This document shows positions 32,793 to 44,219 of a stretch of 64,000 nt of DNA, in pieces. Positions within the stretch are counted from its first letter, which is position 1. Every line of letters starts with the position of its first letter. Made by a program: the position numbers and the translations under genes. The notes below the pieces were generated by a model. That model had not been told where the DNA came from. It made no database searches and saw only the letters and a list, made by a program, of their open reading frames with translations. The stretch is from Adiantum capillus-veneris (lineage: Eukaryota; Streptophyta; Polypodiopsida; Polypodiales; Pteridaceae): the NCBI GenBank assembly GCA_014529385.2, contig CM043963.1, forward strand, positions 81,184,412 to 81,248,411. Direction: 5' to 3'.

Positions 32793-33710
32793 CTATCTCT
32801 GAGCGAGTCTACTCCCTAGCTTTGCAGTGAGATTTCTAAATTTCTGAGCTCGTGCTTCAATCTCCACTTTGGTGGCGAGCTCTCTGCAAGGATTATTATT
32901 GAGGGTACTTTGGTAGGTGATGTGGCAGGCTGGTAGATCTTTTGTCATTGGGTTGAATATGGAACAGTCCACTTTAAAGAAGCCTGTCATGAAAGCCTCT
33001 TCGAAGGTTTGCATGTAATGAGAGGGCAAAAACATGACTCTTGCGTACAATCCCATGATGACATTCTTGCTTGGGATTTTTGTCTCCATATTCCAGCAAA
33101 TGCCCCACGTACCTTCGACAAAAACGTGTCAGGGATGCTCTGCTGCTTCGATATCGCAGAAAGCTGTAATGCATGTGATAAGAATTTTGACAATCTTTAC
33201 AAGCATCTGGCAGGCAAGATTTGGGATCTCCTTCATCATGTTGATTACCCCTTTTTAGAGTTTGATTCATGTAATGGTCGGATGGTGGGTTGTTATTGAG
33301 AGGCTTTGTAATTACGGGGTAGTTTAGCACTGCCGGTCTTTTGCTTTGCCAAATGTAAAAACTATCCCAGAATCGTCGTCTGTTGATGGGACAGTAAGTG
33401 GGGTCGATCTTGAGATGCTGGGAAGCATTCCTGTAATATGTTTCATCAGTTGGTCGCTGATCGAACCATTTTCTCTGCCAGGGGGCTGATTGAATAGGAT
33501 GGCCTGAATCTGAAGGGCCGTAACAGGAACCTCTCTGTAGTCCCATTTGCTGTTTGGTTCAAGTTCGGGGAGCATCTTTTGATGCCATAATCTAACTTCT
33601 TGCCACATCAATGGCAGTGCGTTCATCTCGTGCCAATGATTTTTTAATACCTCATCTGGAGTGATCATGAGGAGGGCAACTGATTCCAGCACCTTCAGTT
33701 CATATTGCAT
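32793..33710 (-). pseudogene. Element B 3' ORF, C-terminal domain
   Basis: The same minus-strand frame as the coiled-coil part holds a Trp-rich, apparently globular domain: VLKNHWHEMNALPLMWQEVR, then NSKWDYREVPVTALQIQAIL, then, past several stops, VIMGLYARVMFLPSHYMQTF and VKVEIEARAQKFRNL-like end sequence. The frame stops at 32793. I recognise no family. No signal peptide or membrane helix is evident, which argues against a classical envelope protein. Confidence 0.55.
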
Positions 33711-35393
33711 ATACGCCTTGTGTGAAGGGTCCTTTACTTCTGAGATCTAGCTCTAAATTTCATCCCTTGTCGACTCTGAAGTGGATGTTGTTGCTGGATT
33801 TGTAGATTCTTGCGTGCCTTTTTCAATGCTGGTAGTGGGCACCTCTGTTTGATGAGCTTCCTCCTCTGTGCTCAAATTCCCCTGGGGCCTGTTGATATTT
33901 TGGCTGATCTGCTCTTAGAGCTGCTAATTCCCCTCTTGCTTAGCCAGTTGCCTTTTTAATTCATCGATTTCCTCATCCTTGGCCTGTTGTTGTAGGGCCC
34001 TATGACCTGTCGCCATGATCTATCTGTCATATTTATCTTGTTTCAGGGCTTCTTTCAACTCTTTGATTTCCCGGCTCAAGGAAGTAGATCCTGCAGTCGT
34101 TGTTAAGGAGGAGGGGGTCTCTTGTATGGCTAGGAGCTAAGTTAGAGATCTGCTAACCACCGCATACAAGCCTTGTAGCTTTTCATTTTGTTCTCTTTCT
34201 CTGGTTAGCTCCTCCTCGAGGCGTTGCAACTCGATTTTTAATGTGGAGTTTGCCTCGTTGAATTTTTGCACTTCCCTGTAATAGTACGTTGCATTCTCCT
34301 ATTCTCTCTGCAACTCCGATTGTTCTTGGAGTTGTGCCTTCTTTAGTCCTTTGATTTGTTGCTTTAACTGCAAGGATTCTATTGCCATTCTAGATGCTTC
34401 CTTTTTGTTGTCTTCTAGCTCCATCTTTCTTAGGTTGTAAAGATCCCTTTGACATTGAAATTGTAGCTTGATCTGCTCTAAGTGAGTGTCAATGTCAAAC
34501 GAATTGATTATCTCCTCTCCTTCTTCCATGGCCGCTTTTGAGCGTGGTGATCTTGGCCTATGCTGGTCTTTTTCGCCCTGATTTGATTGCTCAGCCACCT
34601 CAGCTTGCTTTTCTCTTTATTTCGAATCTTTCAGAGCATCGGAGGTTGTGGCAGGATTTGTTTGTGTAGACTCCATTTCTTGATCCGTTTGCTTTCCCTC
34701 CGCCCCTTGCTCTGACAGTCCTGCACTTTCTCCTTTCTCTTTTTTCGAAGTCTTTGGAAGTAGCTCAGTATCCTTTGGAGAACCAAGGTCTTGACCTTGT
34801 TGGTCCTGTGTGTTGTGTTGTTCCTCTCCTTGCGAGTGACTTTCCTCTTTTTTACTTTGACTTGATTTGTCAGATGATTTGAGATCATCGATGTGTGGCT
34901 TCTTTGATTCTTATTTTTTCCTCTGCTCCATCTTTTGCTTGAGCTCATTGTGAATGCGCTGCCGCATGGCACTGGCAATTTTTTGTTTTTCTTCAGCTTG
35001 TTGCCTCTTTTGTTGCTTGATCCTTTCCAAAGCCTCGGTTTGCCTACGTAGTAGCGGAATATTCTTGGCTTCATTATCTTCTTGCTCATCATCCGCTTCT
35101 GTTCCTTGGGTTTGATGTTGATCTTGCTTTTGTTGGCGGAGCTTTTCCCTCAATGCGTGAGCTTCTTCCATTGTCCTCCTAGCATGAGTAATGGGGATAG
35201 CCTCTTCCAAGTGCGCAACCTTTTTCTTCAACCGGGTATATCCAAGTATGTATGGGCTGTCTTGCTCCTCCTCTAAAGACTGGTACTCCGAAGGCGTGTT
35301 CCTTGGGTGGGACCCCTCTTCCTGGCTACTCTAAGCATCTGACTCGGTCTTCTCACTGTCAGAATCCTTTCGTAGTGCACTTTTCCTTGTTTG
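33711..35393 (-). pseudogene. Element B 3' ORF, coiled-coil body
   Basis: One frame can be followed from 35627 to 33324, with about a dozen in-frame stops. It is rich in Glu, Gln and Lys, with heptad-like runs such as RRQTEALERIKQQKRQQAEE near 35020 and LQLKQQIKGLKKAQLQEQ near 34350. Between them is a polar, probably disordered Ser/Gln/Lys stretch. A competing 153-codon ORF at 35092-34631 is in another frame and is a shadow. A self-associating rod is likely, but the role is unknown. Confidence 0.6.
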
Positions 35394-36263
35394 TTAGACT
35401 TCTGGTTTCGGCCTTGTAGAAGGTCCTACCACTGGTCTTACAGCTCTTTTGGATCTGCGGATCAAATCGATCTGCACTTCGGCAGGTGGTAGATCCTCAA
35501 TCATTCCCAATGCTTGATAGGCTATACGTGTGAGCATTGGTCCCCCATTCATGTAGGCTTTACTTCTTTGACTTCTTTTCAGGTTTGCTTCCACAATAGT
35601 GTCAAGAAGATAGTTGCAAAGTCGCAATTGACCATCCTTCCTTCAGCCAAGCCCATTGCCATTACCACAGACATATGCAACAAAGGTTCGGTATATCTAG
35701 GCATCTTCTGCACCTTGAAATGTTGCGATATAAGGCGCAATGACAGTTCAATTTTTTAGTAGATCGGGTCTTGATACGTCAGCTTGTGGCCGTGTTGCTT
35801 CAAAAAGTCTTTATCATTGTCTATTGTCTCCGTCTTCTGCAATAGATTGTGCATCCTTTGCGGAAGGTGGAGGGCTTCATTTATAATTTCCACTGTGGTC
35901 TTTACCTTGAACACTACCCCATTCTTGTCTGTCAGAGTTGCTTCCCCATTGTAATGAATTGAACTTATGAGCTCGTGAGCTCTTCTGAAGTCCGTTCCCC
36001 AAGGAGGCAATCATAGGAAGTTGTCTAGCTATAGGCACCTGACCCCTGGTTGCACTTCTCGTTTTGGGTGTAAAGTCCACATTTCATGTGGAAAGACTGT
36101 GGTATTTACAGTTTCTCCCTCTGCTTATTGAAACCTTCCGATGAAGATGTTCGCCGGAATTGCTTCAAGTACCTGTTCGGTGAGGTGAGCTTTCTCATTT
36201 GATGAGATATCGGTTATCTCATAAGGTGCCACATTTCACTCCCTTTGTGCTTTCCTTCGAGGC
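35394..36263 (-). pseudogene. Element B 3' ORF, conserved N-terminal domain
   Basis: An ATG at 36263 starts MPRRKAQRE and stops after nine codons. The same frame continues YEITDISSNEKAHLTEQVLE and IFIGRF, matching element A. A shift leads to 36010-35756, with FRRAHELISSIHYNGEATLT and EIINEALHLPQRM. Another shift leads to 35627-35394, with GPMLTRIAYQALGMIEDLPP. The last motif matches A (LTRIAYRAIG) and C (LTRISYEAIG). Three families share this domain after their palindrome arrays, which shows it is a real, conserved part of the lineage. Confidence 0.7.
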
Positions 36264-36463
36264 ATCTTGTTGCCAATTTTAGCAAGTGAAAATAGGCTTT
36301 AGCCATTGATCAAAATTGTCGGAAAGTGTAAACTTGACCATAGAATGAAAAAATGAGCATAACTTTGTCAAAACTACTCCAAATTTGGCCAAATTTCACC
36401 AGTGCATCTAGGATTACTATAGGCGCGAGATTGTAATGTAGCAAATGAATTTTGGCAAAAAGG

Positions 36464-37700
36464 AACATGGATCGCGATCCATGTTGGGAAGCATTTGAAA
36501 ATTATAACTTTGGGAAGTTGTTCCTGGGCATATGGAGATGCTACTGAGCAGCTTTCTCTGGATTTAGGGCCAAAGGTACATGGATCACGATCCATGTTGG
36601 GCAACATTTTGGAAATCTGATGATACCATCTGGTAGGGTTCATCTACATTATGCCTTGGTCCACAAATTTTGGGATTTGGATCAATGGTTTGATACTTGG
36701 GCTAAATTTTAAAAAACCATTTGCAGATTTAGATTATTTTGGCTTTTTGAAGCAGATTTTGGGATTCAAATGGTTTGAAACTCCATGGCTTGGATTTCTT
36801 GAACATACTGAATCAGATGGCATGGTTTTTGCTTATATTGGGCAAAAAGGTGCATGGATCAGGATCCATGTTGGACAGAATTTTGATATAATTCTTATGC
36901 ACATTTGTTCCCATAGGTTTTCCTAGTACACTGGTGAAATTTGGTAAACTTTGGACATGTTTTTCCTTAGTTTGCCCCATTGTTTAGTTCATGGCCATGT
37001 TTTTTCCGTTTTGACCATATCTGTTTCTGGCAACCACTTTTTGGACTCATGTTTTGCCTGTGATCTATCATTGTTTTGATTTCTGATGATTTAGGTGTGT
37101 AGTTCATAGATTTTCCTGGTTCCTTGGCAAATTCCACCAGACATTGAATTCTTTTGAGTAGACAAACTGAATCCTGCAATTTTCACCATTTTGCAAGTAA
37201 ACTTTTGCTTAGTTTTGATCCTACCACCATCCTTAGGTTACAATTGCTTGTTGATAGGCTTCGAGGAGACTGTGAAGTCTCCCAATTGACCTTAGCAGTA
37301 ATTTGAAAATTTGTCAGGACTTTGTCTTTAGCCATTCTTTATAGGTCTTGTTTGCATCCGAGCACCTGTCCTCTCCTTTTTTTTTTTTTGGGATTCCACC
37401 TTTTTTCCTGTGAAAATGACCAAAAGACCATTTGCAGACTGAAAGTAGTAGTCCAGGAGGGTTTGATGATCTTTAGAGCACTTTTTGTGATCATTTTGCA
37501 ACACTAGTACTATTTGTACATTATCCAGCTAGTGAGCCACTTTTATCCTGATTTTGGCAAAAAGGGACATTGATCGCGATCCATGTTGGGATGCATTTTG
37601 AAAAGCCAGTCATAGGAGTTTGTTCCTGACCCTCTATTGTTGCCCCTTTAGAAATTTCCATGATATTACGGTTTGGGGAACATGGATCGCGATCCATGTT
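36464..37700. repeat. Element B 3' palindrome array (5 copies)
   Basis: Palindromes with core ACATGGATCGCGATCCATGT start at 36464, 36577, 36851, 37566 and 37679. Centres read CGCG, CACG, CAGG, CGCG and CGCG. Spacings are 113, 274, 715 and 113 bp, so two close pairs share exactly the same 113-bp offset. The 715-bp gap may hide decayed copies. Confidence 0.9.
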
Positions 37701-37994
37701 CCACCACTTTATTCCGTTGTTTTTACCTTGGTTGATTCTGTCAGTTAGTTGGGATCTACTAATGAAATATTTTTTGTTTTTGCTGGATTTTGGACTTCCC
37801 CATTGGCCCTGTTAGTTTGCCAATTTTGTGACCTTGTACTGATTTGATTTGTTGTTTTGGCACTGTTGATGCAGTATGGGACACACACACATGCTCTTGC
37901 AAGGTTAATGATCATACCTGTCAAATCTAGTGTAGTAAGATCCACCGAGGTGGTCACAGTGGGCAGAAGAAACTCCGAAAACTCTATGCTCCTA

Positions 37995-38034
<40 letters not shown>

Positions 38035-38826
38035 GGCAAATGAGCTTATGTTGCCCCATTTGACTATATGTTCCCAGTCTACCGGGAATGCCCCATTTAT
38101 ACTTACCTTGATTGATCATTGTTGTTCATATCACCTGTGGTTCAAACCGTTCATCATTCTGACACTTGGTTTACAAATGGCATTCGATCTACAGTTTTGA
38201 TCCTTCAGAAGTTGGCTCAAAATTCATCTTGTGTCGAATCTTTCCATATTTGCCATGTGCGAAGTCCTTACTTTAAAGTTTCGGTGTTTGATTTCAAAAG
38301 TCAATTCTGACTTTCCTGGCTCGACTTATCAATCTTTTTTTAGTTATTTGTCGTTTTTTGTTTTTTTGTAAAAGAAAATTATTTACAATGATTATTAGTC
38401 GGCCAAAAATTAGCCAAAATTAGTGTCGCCTCCCTTATATACATACTCTTATTCTGGTATTAGATGGTGACGGTATGGCTACTCTTATTCTGGTATTAGA
38501 TGGTGATGGTATGGCTCATGATTATGCCAACTAAGAGTCTGTCAGGCTCTGAAAAACTTCTTGTGTGTTTTTTTAAAGAAAAGGAAAGGAAAGGAAATGA
38601 AAAGAAAAGAAGTAAGATGATAATAATAGTATATACAAATGTTAATCAAATCCTGCCTCATTTCCCCCCTTCCTAGAGTGAGTCGTCCCCGACGAACATG
38701 TGTCAGAGTGCTTGGGAATAAAGCGCGTGTCTATGCATAGCCATATAGTGTGGCTCTATGATGCTGATGGAGGATGTGCACAGGTAAACAAAATTTTGTG
38801 CAAGAGATAGGTGCTAAAGAATATGT
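37701..38826 (-). other. Element B 3' non-coding region
   Basis: No gene is seen. It holds a (GT)n tract at about 37999-38031, a direct repeat of about 36 bp at roughly 38446-38516 (CTCTTATTCTGGTATTAGAT twice), and an A/G run near 38577-38615 that reads as pyrimidines on the element's sense strand. Confidence 0.5.
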
Positions 38827-39676
38827 TCAGTGGCTATTGGTGGTGAGGTTCCCTGGAAGCTGCGTGGTCCGAAAAACAATAATTGAAGAAGACGCACTCT
38901 GTGTTTGACTGTGACCTGACTGTGACCTGCAAAAGTTTGGATGCTGACAGTTGGATTGCTTTTTGGCATTGTTTGGGTTGCCATCGAAATTGCTTAGGTT
39001 TGGATTCGCTAGAAGAGGCATCGTGAAAGCGAGATTGTTTTGGTTGCCATATCCACTTGGCAGTATTTGGATGTCAAAGATAGTGGTCCATTGGGTTAGG
39101 CCGTGTGGCAACAGCGGTGGGCAATTTGTGGTGGTTGAATTTTTGAATAGGCGATGTAGGCTCATGTGTATTGTTTTGTCATTTAGGTATCCACAATTGC
39201 CTAGGCTTGATTTCCATGATTGATTTTTTTACCCATATTTTGTTGACCATGGTGGTGGAGTATCACTGAGCTGGTGCATGTGGCGATGGTAGAGGTTCCC
39301 ATACATGGTCTGTTTGTACGAATGGCATGGCAAAAGATTGGTCCTTGTGTTCGAGGAGTAAGTTGTTGTCCTGCCAGTTTGGTGTGGCTTGATAAGTACA
39401 CATCCACGACACTTCTAGAATAACTGCTTCGTTAAGATGTTGATCTTTGACCACATGAAATTGATGCGGATAAACGTTTTCGGCAATGGTTATTGGTAAA
39501 TTTATGTGGCCCAGACTATCCATAGTGCCTTTGTTTGCTGCTTTGAACCCCATGGTGTTGGGCATTAGAGGTTCCTGCGTGATTTTTCTGAAAGTGGAGT
39601 AGTTAACCACATGTGTGTCCACTAAGGCTCTTTTGGTGGTGCCATCGGCAAGTTGTAAATGAATACGTAGATCCAT
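38827..39676 (-). pseudogene. Element B second protease-like domain and basic tail
   Basis: Downstream of integrase, a frame at 39676-39263 reads ADGTTKRALVDTHVVNYSTF, where DTH replaces DTG, then NVYPHQFHVVKDQHLNEAVI and SWMCTYQATPNWQDNNLLLE. This aligns with PR2 of A (DTGA, ILGIPW) and D (DSGA, LLGQPW), but the catalytic loop and the ILGxPW block are both damaged. The tail in another frame has WIWQPKQSR and FRWQPKQC, the same W-x-P-K type as in A and D. Confidence 0.65.
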
Positions 39677-40974
39677 TCCTTCTAATCATGTAGTTTCCAT
39701 TTGTATGGATGCTATCGGAGCATTCTCAACAGCAACGTCCTGTTGCGCTTTCCTCTGGAAGTTTGCTTGTTCTTTGTGTTTTAATATTCTGAGTTTGGCT
39801 TCTTGTTGTGCTTGTTCCTGAATGTCCTATGCTTGACGTTTGCATTGAGCTACTGCGTGGAGTGTTGTGAGTTCTTCTATGTCAGTGGAAGAAGCCACTC
39901 GTCCAATTAGGCATCTCCTCTCCTGCTAATATCGGAAGCTTGATGGTGCCACTTTGCGATATATCATGTATTACAAAGGGCCCCATTACTCGCTTTTTGA
40001 GTTTTTTGGAGTGTTGTTTGAGGGTATACATGAGAACATAGTCCCCTTTCCAGCTATCACTCTAAGTCCGGTTTCATCTAATTGTTCTAGGGTGTCTAGT
40101 CTCTCCGATAGCTCATGGACCGTCCATCCTAATTGTGTTGCCACTCTTAGGGATTTGATTAAGAATTCCAATGGTAGGATCGCATTAATCCGAAATACCA
40201 GGTTAAAGGGAGTCATTCCGGTGGAAGTTTTAAACGCTACACGGTAAGCCCATAAGGCTGTGTGTAGCTTTTGATCCCAATTATTTCTTGAGTTGCTGAC
40301 TACCTTGTGAGCATGGTGCATAGGATTTTGTTGGTACTCTCTGCCTACCCATTAGCTTGCGGATGATAGGGTGCCAATTTGTGATGGACCACCATGAATT
40401 CATTAAGGAGGCTTTCAATGACGTCGTTTAGAAAGTGTGTTACCCTATCGCTCACTATTTGAATTAGTTCATATCTCGTAAAGACATTTTCAAAAAGGAA
40501 CTGAGCTGTAGTTCTTGCATTATTTTTTTGATTTTCTTTTGCTTCCGCCCATTTTATCATGTAGTCTGTTGCTACGATGATATATTGTGCGTGAGTCCTG
40601 TATCCTGGAGGTATGATGGGACAATGAAGTCAATGTCCCATTTGGCAAAAGCACGTACACCCATCATTGGCCTCAATGGAATTTCATCTCTCCTTTGGGG
40701 TGGTTTTGTGCATTGACATTCATTACATTTTTTGACATATGTCTCTGCATCCATAAACAGGGTTAGCCACCATATGCCTGAGTGTAGCATGAGCCTTGCC
40801 AGAGAAGTGTCCCCCTGGCTGTCTTGAGTGTGCTTGATCTAGGATAACATAATATTCGCTTAAGTACTCAACTATGTGAGCACTCCATTTAGGTGCTTGT
40901 ACTATGTGAAACATGGTGGCATGTTCCACTGGGGGTTGCATTATACAACTATCATAGTATAAACCAACGAACAA
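39677..40974 (-). pseudogene. Element B integrase
   Basis: Pieces in several frames cover the integrase. A linker PPVEHATMFHIVQAPKWSAH is followed by QAHSRQPGGHFSGKA (H-x6-H), then SGIWWLTLFMDAETYVKK and CNECQCTK (C-x2-C). The core start FAKWDIDFIVP keeps the first Asp. Later pieces hold EIVSDR-like sequence (IQIVSDRVTHF) and HKLAPYHPQANG, then LHTALWAYRVAFKTSTGMTP. Only one H2C2 module is left. Sequence runs from the RNase H end straight into the linker that separates the two modules in A and D, so the first module was deleted here. Confidence 0.8.
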
Positions 40975-40978
40975 TTCT

Positions 40979-41755
40979 TCAGGTGTTGCAAGGTTTGTTT
41001 ACTAGATATAGCAGTGATTGATGATCCACGAAGAAAACAAAATTGTTGGCTAGAAGGTAGTGTCTAAATTTCTTGACAGCATAGATCATTCCCAGACCCT
41101 CTCTTTCCGTGGTGGTATAATTTCTCTCTACGTTGTTTAGTTGCCGACTAGGGTAGCAAATGGGAAAATCCATTTTCTTCTCCCTTGGCTGGGCTAATAT
41201 GCACCCAATGGAATAGGCTGATGCATCCACATGGACATGAAACATTTTTCTCCAATCAGGGGCTTGCAAAATTGGAGCCGAAATTAACTGTTGCTTCAAT
41301 TTTTGGAAAGCCTTTTCACATTCCTCCGTCCATTTGAACTTAGTTATGAGGGCGTACAATGGCTTAGCTATTACAGCATACATATATATGAAACGCCTAT
41401 AGTACCCGCAATGCCCCATAAATGCTTCCACTTCTTTTATCTTCATTAGTCTCGGTAGTGCAGCAATTATTTGTACCTTTTCTTGATCAGTTGAAATTCC
41501 GTTTTTGGACACAATGTGGCCCAAAATTCTACCTTTTCTTACCATGAAGACGCATTTTCCCGGGTTTAAGAAAATACAATACGTTCTACTTTTTTCAAAG
41601 ACTTTTTCCATATGAGTGATGTAGTCACTTTGTCGATGAGAATGAACACAAAGATCATCCATGTAGATCTCCAAAAATTGTCTAAGATATTCTTTGAATG
41701 CGGGGCTCATTAGTCTTTGAAATGTGGCCGGGGCATTGGTCAAGCCGCAAGGCAT
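40979..41755 (-). pseudogene. Element B RT C-terminal half and RNase H
   Basis: A long open frame of 258 residues, the best preserved pol piece in this element. RT blocks are CGLTNAPATFQRLMSPAFKE, YMDDLCVHS (active site with both Asp) and GHCGYYRRFIYMYAVIAKPL. RNase H has VHVDASAYSIGCILAQP (Asp), TTEREGLGMIYAVKKFRHY (Glu) and FFVDHQSLLYLVNKP (Asp). The final block is lost at the deletion edge. Confidence 0.92.
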
Positions 41756-43328
41756 TACCCTGTAGGAAAATACACCTCTTATGTTGATCTTCCACTTTGA
41801 TCATTAACTGGTTGTAGCCTCAGAACCCATCCAAGAAAATATAGGCCTCTTTCCCTGCTACCCTCTCAATAACATGATCGGTTATTGGCAGTGGATAGTG
41901 ATCCCTGATGGTGGCTGCATTGACCTATTTGAGGTTTATAGAGACACGCAGTTTTTCATTCTTTTTGGGTACCACCACAATCGGGGACACCCAATCGGTG
42001 TGCTCAATCTTGTAGATAAACTCAATGTGCTTCAGTTTTTCTATCTCCTCCTTAATTTTCTTGGCAAAAGTTTCATTGTACGTGTAAGGACGTTGTCTGC
42101 GTGGTTTGGCATCAATCTTAAGGGGAATCGTGTGTTGAAAGATCTCACGATCTATCCCTTTTAGATCTTTGTATGACCATGCAAAGACATTTTAATATCA
42201 TCTGAGCGTATCGACTAGAAGTTTCTCTTCCTCTTCAGTAAGGTCCGTGGCAATATATGCCGGTTTAGGCTCCTCACCAGGTTTTGCTAAATTGATGCTT
42301 TTGGTGTTTTTAGGCCCATCTCCTTGGGAACTCATTTGGGTTTTTGCACCAGGATTTTCCTATCCTAAATGGTATACTTCTTATAGTGGGAAGGTGCATC
42401 GAATTTATCATCATTTGATTCCTCATTAGTTTCCATTTCTGTTGTCCAAAATTCCTTCAAGGCTCGCTTCAATTCATTGTATTTGACTTTACTCTCCATT
42501 TTGGACAACTTAATCGATTTTTTGGTATTTTTCCCTTTTTCTGGTTTTTGTATGTTTGCTTTTTTTTAATTTGGTTTTGGTTGAGTCAGGTTTCATGTAT
42601 TTCTTTGATATCCTATCCTTGAGGCAGTCAGTCGCTTCTACTAATCTTAAATACTGCGTTTTGTCAGTTAATAGAGGTACTAAGTCCTCGTTGTGCTTGT
42701 TTTGGTTCTTTTTGTGTTTATCTCGATACATGTGTTGTCTTCGAGGTTTTGGTTTGGGAAATCATAGTAGATCACCCTTTGATCCTTTCGTTTGTTGATG
42801 CTCTGACTTGAGCTACTAGACAACTCGTCGTCCGTGTTATCCTCAAGGATCTTATCAATCGAGTCTTGGAAATCTTCTTCATCCGTTTGGTCAAGCTCTC
42901 TTACAGAGATTTTGTCCACTATGCGTCGGCACTCGGCCACCCCGTTCTTGTCAGGGACTTCCCCCTCTGTCTTTGGAGTTAGGCTAACACCCATCATCTA
43001 GAATGGAATGATATCATACCCTTCCTCATCACAAAATCTGGTAAGGGTCACCTCATTTACACAATCATCAAGAGTAGCTAGTATTTGTTTCCATCCAAAA
43101 GGTTCAAACATCTCTTCTAGAAAAGGCTCTGGTATGTATGCCTCGTCTTGTGCAGTCCTATCAAGAATGAAGTTTTCCTTTTTTAGACTTCCACAATCCG
43201 AAGCTCCTCTTGTCCACTGGTGAGCTTTGTTTTGTAGCCAAGACGGTATTCCTCCTTCCTAGTCAGTTGTGGAATGAAAGTCTTCTTCTGGGGTTCTTTC
43301 TATGTCCCTATAACTATGATCTATGACA
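41756..43328 (-). pseudogene. Element B RT N-terminal part and acidic linker, decayed
   Basis: Fragments of RT fingers occur in several frames between about 42160 and 41760. An acidic stretch at 42997-42680 (ELDQTDEEDFQDSIDKILED) corresponds to the linker of element A at 14.6-14.9 kb. The rest, 43328-43000, has no readable domain. Confidence 0.5.
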
Positions 43329-43985
43329 CTAATTTTTGTAGTGACATCCTTGTTCCTGATATAGATATAGTCGTAGCCCCAATCTTGCACCATTTAGCTG
43401 ACGCATGAATGGTCTGCCCAATATGATGTCAAATTTTTTTCTCTCATCAAAATTCATAATAACGAATGTGTGTTCATATGCAATTCCACAAGAGGTTACT
43501 ACAATCTGTTCCAAGATGCCTATGGGTCTTTCCAGATACCCATCTGCCAATTGAAGTTTCATTCTCATCTTTCTGAGAGCAGGTTTTTCCCATTTTCTCC
43601 ACATGGATTTGGTAGCTATGGCTATTCCAGCCTCGCTATCCAAGATTGCTATCAACTTAATCTCTTTGTACTCCACCGATAGGGTAGTATTGCCTCTTCA
43701 CCTTCACAATAATCTCTTTGTACTCCACCGATAGGGTAGTATTGCCTCTTCACAATAATTCCCCACCTTGTTTAGTGGTATTGGCTCATGTTTAGTTTGT
43801 TTTGAGGGTTGTGTCTTTAGTGTGTTTTGAGAAGCCTCGGGTGAAGGAATTACCAGCCCTATTTTTTCCAATTTTTTCCCGACCTCGTCCCAAAGATGCG
43901 GTCTGATATGCAGTAACTCTGACAAAGTCAGTGTACAACAGATAGGGGATAACATCAGCTCGTGAAGAGTTTTAGTATCCATCAT
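43329..43985 (-). pseudogene. Element B first aspartic protease
   Basis: The segment AILDSEAGIAIATKSMW is the protease active-site loop, with Glu in the place of Gly, so activity is doubtful. Downstream are LADGYLERPIGILEQIVV and DIILGRPFMRQ, matching element A. Upstream, 43985-43704, is PICCTLTLSELLHIRPHLW, the same pre-protease motif as in A. A tandem repeat of about 52 bp at 43661-43762 separates the two and shifts the frame. Confidence 0.8.
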
Positions 43986-44219
43986 CTTAGGATTGAATTT
44001 CTATTGAGATGGGACTTTCCTTACCTCTGATCGAGTTTCAGGGTTACCAATAAATGAAGGTAAAGTCTTCAACGACTGCGGTTTGCTATCTTTCGATATT
44101 GCTGTGCCTGCATCGCCATACAATGATCTGACATCATTTGGATAGAGCTCATGCTCCAAGTGGATTTTTGGGATAGGAGTTGATACAAGTGTGGCATTTC
44201 CGTCTTTTGAATTCCTGAT

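Noticed and set aside
34631-35092. 153-codon Lys/Arg-rich ORF
   Set aside because: Shadow frame of the coiled-coil region of the 3' ORF. The real frame is continuous from 35627.
32793-36263. Viral-type envelope protein in element B
   Set aside because: Position fits, but no signal peptide, membrane helix or fusion-type segment was visible. The sequence is coiled-coil and polar.
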